Assembly: GCA_034406715.1 (NCBI GenBank)
Contig: CP137873.1
Location: forward strand, 186,001 to 250,000
Origin: Rhodotorula mucilaginosa
Taxonomy: Eukaryota; Basidiomycota; Microbotryomycetes; Sporidiobolales; Sporidiobolaceae
Length of the DNA stretch: 64,000 nucleotides
Direction: 5' to 3'
The notes beneath the pieces were generated by a model. The model had not been told where the DNA came from. It was given only the letters and a program-made list of their open reading frames with translations, and made no database searches. Below are positions 23,932-32,496 of this stretch, piece after piece; position 1 is the stretch's first letter; every line of letters begins with the position of its first letter. The translations under genes and the position numbers were made by a program.

Positions 23932-25357
23932 TCAAGTATTTTCGATTGCCGCAAGCAAGTCGAACAAAACCTGCGCGGCCCCTTCGGTCTGCCCGCTCGT
24001 CACTTTGGCCTGCGCCGCTCGCCATGACTCGGAGACCTTGATCTCCTTCCAGTTCTTGACGACGAAATCGACGACGACCTTGCGCAGCTTGTCGTAGGCG
24101 AGGGATACGGGGCTGAAGAGCTCGTCGGCAGCGCCGCTGATCGTGAGGCTGGAAGCGAGCGAGTCGAGCGCCATCTTCTGAAGCTCGTCGCGTTCGAGGA
24201 GGTGCGCCAGGCGGTAAACCGACCTGGGCGACACGGGAGGAGGCAGAGTCGGCCGCTTTTTCAAGCTGTTCGCACGCGAAACGTTCCGCTTGGTGGCGAG
24301 CTCTTCAGGCGACAAAGCATGCGACGAACGAATCGGTGCAAACTTGATGTGGCCCGTCTGCAGGTAGAGCAAGACGGCGCACGTGGTTACGTAGGCGGTC
24401 TCGCGAACCTCAATCTGCTGGTAGTCGAAGTCGGCCGCGTCTTGCTTCGTCGTTGTGCAGCTCATCCAATCGCGCTCGACGAGAAAGGCGTCCGTTTCGT
24501 CATCCGAGTCTTGCCAGTCGACGCTCGGATCGGGGCCCGCGGCGCCGGCGAGAGGTTTCTGTTCGGAGACGACACTCGGGCCTCGTTGGTGTTTCGACCT
24601 GCTGCGCGTGACCGTCTCCGCCGCGCCGGACGCAAAAAGGGCTCTGTAGTACCCGGAGGCTTTGCCGAGGAAGTCCGCCGTCGTCCACAGTTCGAGTTCG
24701 CGGCCGTCAGCTTGCTTGAAGAGCAAGCGTACGTCCATGAGCGGCGAGTGCAAAAGACCTGGAACGCCATTCAGTCAGCATGTGACGACAAAGAACACTC
24801 ATAAAGAAATGGGGCGTACTCGCAAGCTGCAAAGCCTTCGTCGAGTCAGGCGTAGGAGTGCAGTGCGAGCGCGCGACATCTCCCTCGGGCTTCTGAGCAA
24901 AGGTGATCGTGAAGCGGTACTTCTGGACACTGCTTTGTACGGCGGGCGGCAGACTTCCGAGTTCCTCGTCCGAAAGCAAAAGCCGAAACGGGTAGGAGCC
25001 GTATGTTCTGCCTTCCGCGTTCCGGCCCGGCTTAGGTTCAGTCACAGGCCACGACTGGGTTTCGATTATACGCAGCATCCCGTCGGCAAAGTAGGCCAAT
25101 TCGGCCGTAATCGTAACGCGTTCTCCAAGTGCACCATACGGCAGAGGTCCATGTCCGACACGCATCTTCACTTGATCGTCTTTGCTGGTGAGGTCAAAGG
25201 ACCAATCACCGCGCAAAGGAACGGATCCGAGCTTCTCTTGCCCGACCTCGATCTCGTCTGGCGGCAGGTCGGAGAGCTTGGCTTCGAAGTCCCAGGACAT
25301 GACGACGTGGTAGTCGGCTTTGACTTGTCCGTTGAAGAACTTGACAGGCGTCGGCAT
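23932..25357 (-). CDS. MATH-like plus BTB/POZ protein, cluster copy 4 (subfamily 1)
   Basis: Exons 25357-24820 and 24758-23932, a 61-bp GT-AG intron in phase 1, 454 residues. MATH-like VVMSWDFEAKLSDLPPDE and PLRGDWSFDL; BTB MDVRLLFKQADGRELELWTT; acidic insert DWQDSDDETDAFLVERDW; ETAYVTTCAVLLYLQTGHIK; BACK-like tail to LLAAIENT. The ATG at 25357 lies about 580 bp from the F-box exon on the other strand, the only place in the cluster where the divergent F-box partner is still largely open. CUL3-adaptor role inferred from domain order. Confidence 0.82.
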
Positions 25358-25937
25358 GGTCGCGGAGCGGCGAGTTTTCTTCTCGACTGGGCGGTGGTCG
25401 GTCCTCGCCTCAAGAGGAAGAGGGAGAGCGATCGGAAAGCCGTCGCGAGTCGAGAGCGCAGATCGTAGCGAGGCGTCGAGCTGCCTGTCCAGCTAGAAGC
25501 GTATCGTATGCGACGCCACGCACGCGCGGCGCGTTCTGCCGGGAGGCGAGGTTGTGGCAGGAGGTCAAGAGGAGGCGCCGACTGATGAAACTCTTCTCAT
25601 CTTCGCCTCACTTGCTATACACTTTCAGAACCCGGCGAGGACCGCCGTATGAAGTGCTGACCAACGCCGCTCGCCCGCTCTGCCACCACGGGAAGTCTAC
25701 ACCCCCCGAGCCATTTCGACCCTCCTTCTCATCGGCTCGCCTCGATCAAGAGGCCAAGACCAAGCTACGCAGCGCATCCGACAGCTCGGAGTAGGACGAA
25801 GAGGCCAACTATGACGTCTTCCGACGCTGTGAGCCGGTCAGATCCCACTTCTGCCGCCTCCGCAAGCTCTATAATCAGCTGCCCCACTTTCATCACCTCG
25901 TCTCCGCTATCTCGACGCTGACAGGTCGACTGTGTAG
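25358..25937. promoter_or_regulatory. Shared divergent upstream region between MATH-BTB copy 4 and the F-box gene
   Basis: About 580 bp between divergent genes, conserved in four places of the cluster (also upstream of copies 1, 2 and 6). Anchors are the TTGCTATACACTTTC element (about 25611) and ACCCCCCGAGCCATTTC (about 25701). A possible first F-box exon with an ATG at about 25811 lies at its right end, but its donor could not be placed convincingly. Bidirectional promoter function is inference. Confidence 0.4.
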
Positions 25938-27189
25938 GAGATCGGGATATCTCAACTGTGCGACCTACCCGAATACATATGCCAACTCGTCTGCGACGCC
26001 GTGCGCGACCTCCCGCGCGCCGTCGCCGCCTCGACCCTCTCGTCGCTCTCGCTCGTCTCGCGATCGTGGATGGCAGCAGCCCAATCCACTCTGCACCACG
26101 ATCCTTTCCTCTCATTCGACGCACCCGACACGATCGCTCCCCGGACGTTCGAGCGGCTTAGCGCTCTCCTCCGAACACTCCTCGCGAGACCTGATCTGTC
26201 TCGATCGGTCCGCAAGTTCGATCTGGGTTGCTACACTACCCGCTGCCAGACCGAAGCGCGCATCGACCGCCGAAGGGTTTCGACGCTTTCGGTCGATACC
26301 GTCGCGGCTTGTCCCGCGCTCAAGTCGCTCTCGCTGCCGTTCGCCACGCAGGCCGACAAACCTTACTTGATCGATGCGTTGCGCAAGCTCGAGCTCCTCG
26401 AAACGCTCGTCATCGGGGAGGGCACCTCGAGTCCTGATCCGTGGGTCATCAACGTCGACATCGGAATCAAAGACCCCTGGGGCTGCGCTCGCTGGTTCCG
26501 CGAGGACTTTGTCGCGCTGTCCGGACACTGGCCACGGATGCGGCGCCTAATCCTCGAAGCCCGGGTGCGGACCCGAGAGAGGGGACGACGAGTCTGGCGT
26601 ATCGTGGCAGCTGGAAGACTTCCGCTTGGACCTGCAACGGCACGGCCAACTAGCATTCCGCCAAATTGACCTTCTTTTGGCGGGCAGTCGAAACGGGTCG
26701 CTCAGGCGCCTTGACGTCAAAGAGCATCAGCTCGCAGACGACGCGCTGGCGCAACTCGTCGAGCACTACGGGTCAAACCTTACATCCTTGACGACCTTGA
26801 CGGCGGACCACTTTACGAGACACGACGAACTCTTTCCGGCAATCGCCGCATTCTGCCCTTCCCTCCGCTTCGTACACCTTTCGACGCCGATCTACGACCT
26901 CCTGCCCTGCCTGCAGCACCTCCTTCAATCTTCCAAGCTACAACGCCTCACTCTCTCCACTGTCGTCGCTCCTGCCAGGTCTTCGCCCGACTTGGTCGTC
27001 GAGGTGGTCCCCCTTGTTCAGAACGCTCGGAGCCTCGACCAGCTCAACATTGCACCCGGCACGCATTATGTCATGGACCGCAGTAACACCATCGCGTTTG
27101 CACAAGTTCTGGCGGAAGCGTCGCGGACTCTGGCTTCTTTCGATTCGAAGGCGACTTTAACTCTCTTGCCAACTTGGGGACCCATGTAG
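25938..27189 (+). CDS. F-box/LRR-like protein, divergent partner of MATH-BTB copy 4 (5' end unresolved)
   Basis: Exon 25938-26564 and exon 26611-27189 join in phase 0 across a 46-bp GT-AG intron, giving about 400 codons. The first exon begins with an F-box-like segment, LPEYICQLVCDAVRDLPRAV, followed by STLSSLSLVSRSWMAAAQST, the usual 'LP.Ei...I...L....L.sLslVsR.W...A' pattern. The rest has leucine-rich repeat-like strands (ALKSLSLPF, LELLETLVIG, SLRRLDVKEHQLADDALAQL). No in-frame ATG lies between the stop at 25935 and 26070, so a 5' exon (acceptor TAG at 25937) is needed, or the gene has lost its start. F-box proteins recruit substrates to SCF (CUL1) ubiquitin ligases. Confidence 0.55.
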
Positions 27190-27973
27190 CGTTTAAATAA
27201 CACAATGCGCATCGTTTACAGGACTAAGACAGGACAAGAGAAGAGAGGTACCTGCATCACGACACCATCAAGCGTATCAACAGAAGGAGAGAGATGAAGC
27301 GGTACATGGAGGGATTGACTCTAGCTTTACAAGACGGGATTTTCGCTGTCGTATGGCGGTCACAGACAATCTGAACTTCTTGCTGCCACTCATTTCAAGC
27401 TCGGCCATTGTTTACTTGCTGTTCTCCGTTTTCGCGAACGCAGCTTTCTGCTTTCTGTCGGGCTTCCTCGGTCGTCTGATTCCCTTTGCCCGAGTCGGGC
27501 TCGCTCATCAAAAATCAAAGGCTTGACATGGGAAAAACAGGCAAACGCATCACATGGAAAAGTGCACATGCAGAACAAGATCAAGCACAGCAGCAAAGGA
27601 AAGACAGGGGAAACGAGAGGGGAAATGTATCGCGGAGAGTTCTCGTCTCGGGCAGGGACTGTGCAGAGCGAGTGCGAATCGTTAGATAATGCAATAGAAA
27701 CAAGCTATGCACGATGCTACGTACCTGTGCAGAGCGAGTGCGAATCGTGAGGAAAACCACAAGATCCGACTCGCTCGCACAGGTCATCAAGGCGAGGCTG
27801 AGTGGCGAGGCCAAGCCTTCCGATGACGAGGACGACGAAACGCGAGACGATGAAGATGACGGAGCTGGGGAAACGAGGGGAGAAGTCGGGGCAACGAGCC
27901 AACGGGCGAAAGTGAGAAGGCCGTCACTTCGCGCCTCCAACAAAATGGACCGGGTGCGCGAGATCGCGAGGTT
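27190..27973. other. Spacer with conserved segment, unit copy 2 of 3, and a 23-bp direct repeat
   Basis: 27355-27510 matches 21590-21780 and 32225-32380 (TTTCTGTCGGGCTTCCTCGG and following). At 27660-27682 and 27726-27748 a 23-bp sequence starting TGTGCAGAGCGAGTGCGAAT occurs twice in direct orientation, start to start 66 bp apart. No gene is supported; short open frames here are not conserved in the other units. Confidence 0.45.
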
Positions 27974-29431
27974 CTACTGTTCTTTCGAGTCCTTCCCATG
28001 CAGGGCACTCAGGAGATCAAAGGTAATTTGCGCGGCGCCTTCAATCTCGCCCGCCATCGCCTTCTCGCGCATTTCGTTCCACGACTTGCTTGCCTGCACC
28101 TCCTTCCAGTTCTTGACGACGTAGTCGAGGACGATCTTCTTGACCTCGGCGTAGGCAATTGAGACGGGACTGAACAATTCCAGCGCCGCCCCTTCGATCG
28201 TGAGACCGGAAGAAATGGTATCGAGGGCGAGTCGCTGCAACTCTTCTAGCTGGAGAAGGTGCGCAAGGCGGTAGACCGACTTGGGCGAGACCGGTGGAGG
28301 CAACGTTGGGTGCTCAAGTGTGTGTTTGTCGAAATTCGCTCGACGCGCGGCAGTACGATCTTCATCCAGCGTGATGAGTAGAGAACCGAGTGGCGCAAAG
28401 TCTATGTGACCGGTGGCGAGGTAAAGAAGTACCGCATTCATTGTCGAGTATGCGGTCTCGCAGACATCGATTTGTCGGCATTCCAGGTCGGTCGAGTCGC
28501 AACTCGCGGTCTTGCACCCGGACCAGTCGCGCTCGACGAGAAAATCATCGGTTTCGTCGTCCGAGTCTTGCCAGTCAATCGTCGGTTGCACAGGACTTGT
28601 TTGTACAGACGGCTTGTGCTCGATAGGTTGTGGAACCTCGTTGCGCTTCCGCTCCGCGCCACAAGGTACCGTCTCGGCGCAACCGGAGGCCAACAAGGTT
28701 TTGTAGTAGCCCGAAGCGGCCGTGAGCAGTCCTGAAGTAGTCCAGAGCTTGAGATCGATGTTGTCAGGCCGACGGAATCGGAGGCAGACATCCGCATGCC
28801 TCGTATGGAATGAACCTGGGGAGCGAAGGAAAACAGGATGATCAGCAACGTTGGAAGACGAGGCAAGAGATCGCGACGCAGACTTGCCGGCCAAGCGTAG
28901 CGCCTTTGTCAGGTCGGCGGTGGGTGTACTGTGGATGTGAGCCTTGTCGAGCTGAACGTCGCGTTCGAGGACGAGCGTACAGCAATACTGGTGCACGCTG
29001 TTCTGCTCGCGCTTCGACCAGCGGTCATTCGTGGCGAGTTCCTCCCGCGACGACGAAACGCTGTAGCAATCGTAGGACCGTGCTGTGTTGGGTGCGGGAG
29101 CTGGCTCTGACCCATTGTCCCACGAGTCCTCGAGAAGTCGCCGCCTGAACTCGCCAATGACGAGATCGAAATGGAGCTTGACGGTGACGGATTTGCCAAA
29201 GGCGCCAACTGGCAGGCTTCCGTGAGTCGCGTTAACTTCGAGACTGTCCGTATCGTCTGCTTCATCGAGTATCATGAGCTTCCAGCTTCCCGGCAGCGGC
29301 ACCGGTCCAGGTGCGTCGAGGGTAATTCCTTCGGGCGGAAGCTTGGACAGGTTCGCTTGAAATTGCCAGTTGATTTCGATGGTCTCTCGGCGCTTAACCG
29401 CGCCACCGAGCCGTTTGGCTGACGCTGGCAT
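27974..29431 (-). CDS. MATH-like plus BTB/POZ protein, cluster copy 5 (subfamily 2)
   Basis: Exons 29431-28888 and 28815-27974, 461 residues. The intron starts GCAAGTCTGC and ends CCCCAG (GC-AG, phase 1). The whole region also reads open without splicing, but the spliced form restores the exact join seen in copies 3 and 7. MATH-like IEINWQFQANLSKLPPEG and PLPGSWKLMIL; BTB SFHTRHADVCLRF, WTTSGLLTAASGYYKTLLAS; acidic insert DWQDSDDETDDFLVERDW; ETAYSTMNAVLLYLATGHID; BACK-like LLQLEELQRLALDTI. Tail ends LLSALHGKDSKEQ. Confidence 0.82.
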   Translation of the reverse strand: MPASAKRLGGAVKRRETIEINWQFQANLSKLPPEGITLDAPGPVPLPGSWKLMILDEADDTDSLEVNATHGSLPVGAFGKSVTVKLHFDLVIGEFRRRLLEDSWDNGSEPAPAPNTARSYDCYSVSSSREELATNDRWSKREQNSVHQYCCTLVLERDVQLDKAHIHSTPTADLTKALRLAGKSASRSLASSSNVADHPVFLRSPGSFHTRHADVCLRFRRPDNIDLKLWTTSGLLTAASGYYKTLLASGCAETVPCGAERKRNEVPQPIEHKPSVQTSPVQPTIDWQDSDDETDDFLVERDWSGCKTASCDSTDLECRQIDVCETAYSTMNAVLLYLATGHIDFAPLGSLLITLDEDRTAARRANFDKHTLEHPTLPPPVSPKSVYRLAHLLQLEELQRLALDTISSGLTIEGAALELFSPVSIAYAEVKKIVLDYVVKNWKEVQASKSWNEMREKAMAGEIEGAAQITFDLLSALHGKDSKEQ

Positions 29432-29895
29432 GATCGCGTACGCCGATCAAAGCGTGGAGGTCGATGTTGGCTGCGTCACGCGGCCGTGCTTCTTCAAGCG
29501 TCACAACGCACACGCGAGGATCGGTCCAAGAGTTTAGTCTGCCTGGCCAAGCCGGCGCCTGAAGCGACAAAGCGAAGCAGAGTCGAGATCGAGAAAGAGA
29601 GAGAACGAGAGAGAAGACGACGGACGCGAAGACGTGCGAGCGACGGACGGATCGATGAACGCGATGAACGCGCGTCTGGAGCAAAATTTTGCACACGGCT
29701 CGGACTACGCTTGCGGACAATGGACTCTCTTCTCGCGACCTAGCTCGAGCGGTTCAGTAATCAGAAGCGACTTGAAGACGCGAGGTGATCACCTCGAGCG
29801 AAAGAACAACCGCAACATGAAGAGAAAGAACGATTTCAAGCGTAAGGAAGCGTCAAGTCTCCGCCGATGACCACCGCGCCCGACTACGAGGCGCT
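29432..29895. other. Spacer between cluster copies 5 and 6
   Basis: About 460 bp holding the upstream side of copy 5 and the 3' flank of copy 6. A purine-rich GAGAAAGAGAGAGAACGAGA run lies at about 29590-29612. No gene is supported. Confidence 0.35.
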
Positions 29896-31321
29896 TCAAG
29901 TGTTGTCAACCCCGGCAAGCAAGTCCAGCAAAACTTGCGCACCACCTTCCGTCTGCCCGCTCGCCACTTTGGCCCGCGCCGTGTGCCACGCCTCCGTCGC
30001 CCTGACCTCCTTCCAATGCTTGACGACGAAGTCGACGACAACTTTGCGCAGTTTGTCGTAGGCGAGCGAGGCCGGACTGAAGAGCTCGGCAGCGGCGCCG
30101 TTGATGGTGAGGCTGGAGGCGAACGAGTCGAGCGCCAGCTTTTGAAGTTCCTCGCGCTCGAGAAGGTGGGCGAGGCGGTAGACAGACTTTGGCGACACGG
30201 GTGGAGGCAGAGTCGGCTGCTTTTTCAAACTCTCCGCGCGTGAAGCGATCCGCCGGCTGGCGAGCTCGTCTCGATGCAGAGCGTGTGACGAACGAATCGG
30301 TGTAAAGTCGATGTGGCCGCTCTGCAAGTAGAGCAAGACTGCGCACATGGTGGAGTACGCAGTCTCGCGGACCTCAATCTGTCGATAGTCGAAGTCGGCC
30401 GTGTCCTGCTTCGTCGTCGTGCAGCTCATCCAGTTGCGCTCGACAAGAACGGCGTCCGTTTCGTCGTCCGAGTCCTCCCAGTCGACCTTCGGATCGGAAC
30501 CGGCGGCACAGATGAGAGGCTTCTGTTCAGACGTGACACTCGGGCCTCGCTGACGTTTTGACCTCCTGCGCGTGACCGTTTCGGTGCTGCCGGACGCGAA
30601 AAGAGCTTTGTAGTACCCGGACGCTTTGCCGAGAAAGTCCGCAGTCGTCCAGAGTTCAAGGTCGAGGTCGTCAGCTCGCTTGAAAAGCAAGCGTACGTCC
30701 ATGTGCGGCGAGTGTGAAAGATCTGGAACGCCGGATAGTCAGCATTTGAAGAAGTTGAATGTTGAGGACAATTGGCATACTCGCAAGCTGCAAAGCTCTG
30801 GTCAAATCAGGTGTAGAGGTGTGGCATAGGCGCGTGACATTCCCCTCTGGCTCCTGCGTTATGGTGATCGAAACGCGGTACTGCTGGAGGCTGTTTTGCA
30901 GGGCGCGCGGCAACCTTCGCTCATCCGCGAGTCTGCTCTTGGAAAGCGGAAACGTGTAGGCGCAAAACGGCGAGCCTTCTGTATCCAGTCTGGGCTGCGC
31001 ACCTCTGACGGGCAATGCAACGGCATAAAACAGGCGCGGAGCACCGTTGGCGAAGTAGGAAATTGCGCCCCTGACCATGACGCGATTTCCGAGTGCAGCA
31101 TGGGGCAACCCGCCATGCTTGATTTCGATAACGAGATCATCGGCTTCGCCGTTGAGGCTGAAGCACCAATCACCGCGCAAGGGGACGGCTCCGAGCTGTT
31201 CTTGCTGGATGTCGATCCCCTCCGGCGGCATATCGGAGAACTTGGCTTTAAAGTCCCACGACATGGTGACGTGGTAGTCGGCCTCAACCTGTCCGCCGAC
31301 GTACTCGATCGGCGTCGGCAT
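29896..31321 (-). CDS. MATH-like plus BTB/POZ protein, cluster copy 6 (subfamily 1)
   Basis: Exons 31321-30781 and 30722-29896, a 58-bp GT-AG intron in phase 1, 455 residues. The ATG at 31321 (MPTPIEYVGGQVEADYHVTM) matches copy 1; a longer open frame upstream has no family support. MATH-like VTMSWDFKAKFSDMPPEG and PLRGDWCFSL; BTB MDVRLLFKRADDLDLELWTT; acidic insert DWEDSDDETDAVLVERNW; ETAYSTMCAVLLYLQSGHID; tail LLAGVDNT. It forms a repeat unit with copy 7. Confidence 0.82.
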
Positions 31322-32110
31322 CGTCGTAGTCTGCTGTGCTCGCCGGTCCGGTGGTCGCTCCTCGTTCGAGAACTGCTCCGACTCGAGCGCGCAAATCGGA
31401 GCGAGGCGTCGAGCTACCTGCCCTAGATCTCGATTGGCGTATTGTATGCAACGCCCTGCACGCGCGGCGCGACACGTCGGAGGGCGGGTCTGTGGTTGAA
31501 GGTCAAGCCGGCCAAGAGGAGCGCCGATTGATGAAGCGCTTCTCGACTTCTCCCGATTCACTATAGACTTTCTGAAGCCTGGCGAGGATAGCGATAGCTG
31601 CTATGATCCAGCTTGATCCATTGCCTTGGTGCCCGGAAGAGTCTACACCGCTGGAGCCGTTTCCACCCTCCCTCGCGGCTTGCTGCAATCAAGAGGCTGA
31701 TCCTCGGCTATACACTGCCTCAAATGGGTCGCACCGGCGCGAGACTGACAGGACTGGACTGCTTCGACTCTACGAGCGGTTATCCTACCATCTTTGCTGC
31801 CCCTCCGGGGACCTGCTGCTCCGCTTTCATCACCTCGTCGCCACTGCCGAAGCTGTGCCGGGTTCACGCTGTGGCACATGCAGTTCTCCCATTACGTGGT
31901 GTGCCCGAAGAACTATGCGAGCCTTTGCTACCTGCTCGCGACCTCCCGCGAGCCGTCGTCTCCTACGACACCCCTCTTGCTCGTCTTCGACTTTCGACTC
32001 ACTTTGTTCTGGACTTTGGCCTAAGCGTCGATACTTCTGGCTTCCTCCAGAGTCGAAGCCTATGGTCAGCATCTTGCTGGCATGTGGACGCCTTTAGCTC
32101 TCTGTGATCC
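31322..32110 (+). pseudogene. Decayed F-box gene and upstream region beside copy 6
   Basis: The best preserved remnant. ATTCACTATAGACTTTC (about 31556) and the TACACCGCTGGAGCCGTTTC block (about 31644) match the other units. Around 31903-31950 a peptide PEELCEPLL...ARDLPRAVVS resembles PEYICQLVCDAVRDLPRAVA of the F-box gene at 25.9 kb. The frame then stops at about 32024, whereas the intact copy continues for another kilobase. Best read as a truncated F-box pseudogene. Confidence 0.55.
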
Positions 32111-32224
32111 AAACGCATTCTCAGAAAACCACGAGGGCAAAGAAACGAGGACCTACCGCCACCACCCTTATGGAATCGATACAGAGAGGTGGTGCATGGA
32201 ATGTGTGATGCCTTGGTGTAAACT

Positions 32225-32380
32225 ACTTCACCTCAATGGCGGTCACTGCCAAACATTCTAGTCGCCGTTCCTGTTTCTCTCGAGCGTAGCTTTCTGCCAA
32301 GCTGGCTCGGTCATCTGCGCGGACGTCCTTCACGGCCGCCTCGGTCTCGCTTGCAAAAAGCCGATGTCTTGGCCCGGAAG
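32225..32380. repeat. Conserved non-coding segment, unit copy 3 of 3
   Basis: Matches 21590-21780 and 27355-27510 (CTCGAGCGTAGCTTTCTGCC, then GGTCTCGCTTGCAAAAAGCC). Same position relative to the subfamily-2 gene as in the other two units, supporting tandem duplication of the whole unit. Confidence 0.5.
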
Positions 32381-32496
32381 AGACCAGAGAAAGGAGCACA
32401 GGGAGAAGCATGACATGCATATATAGGAACAGGCGCAACAACAACCGTAAGTCGGAAGGGATTCTTCCTCGCGAGAAGGAACGATCGGGAGGGGTC

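Noticed and set aside
30671-31561. Longer N-terminus for MATH-BTB copy 6 (start at 31561)
   Set aside because: The extra 80 residues have no counterpart in the six other copies; the ATG at 31321 matches them exactly.
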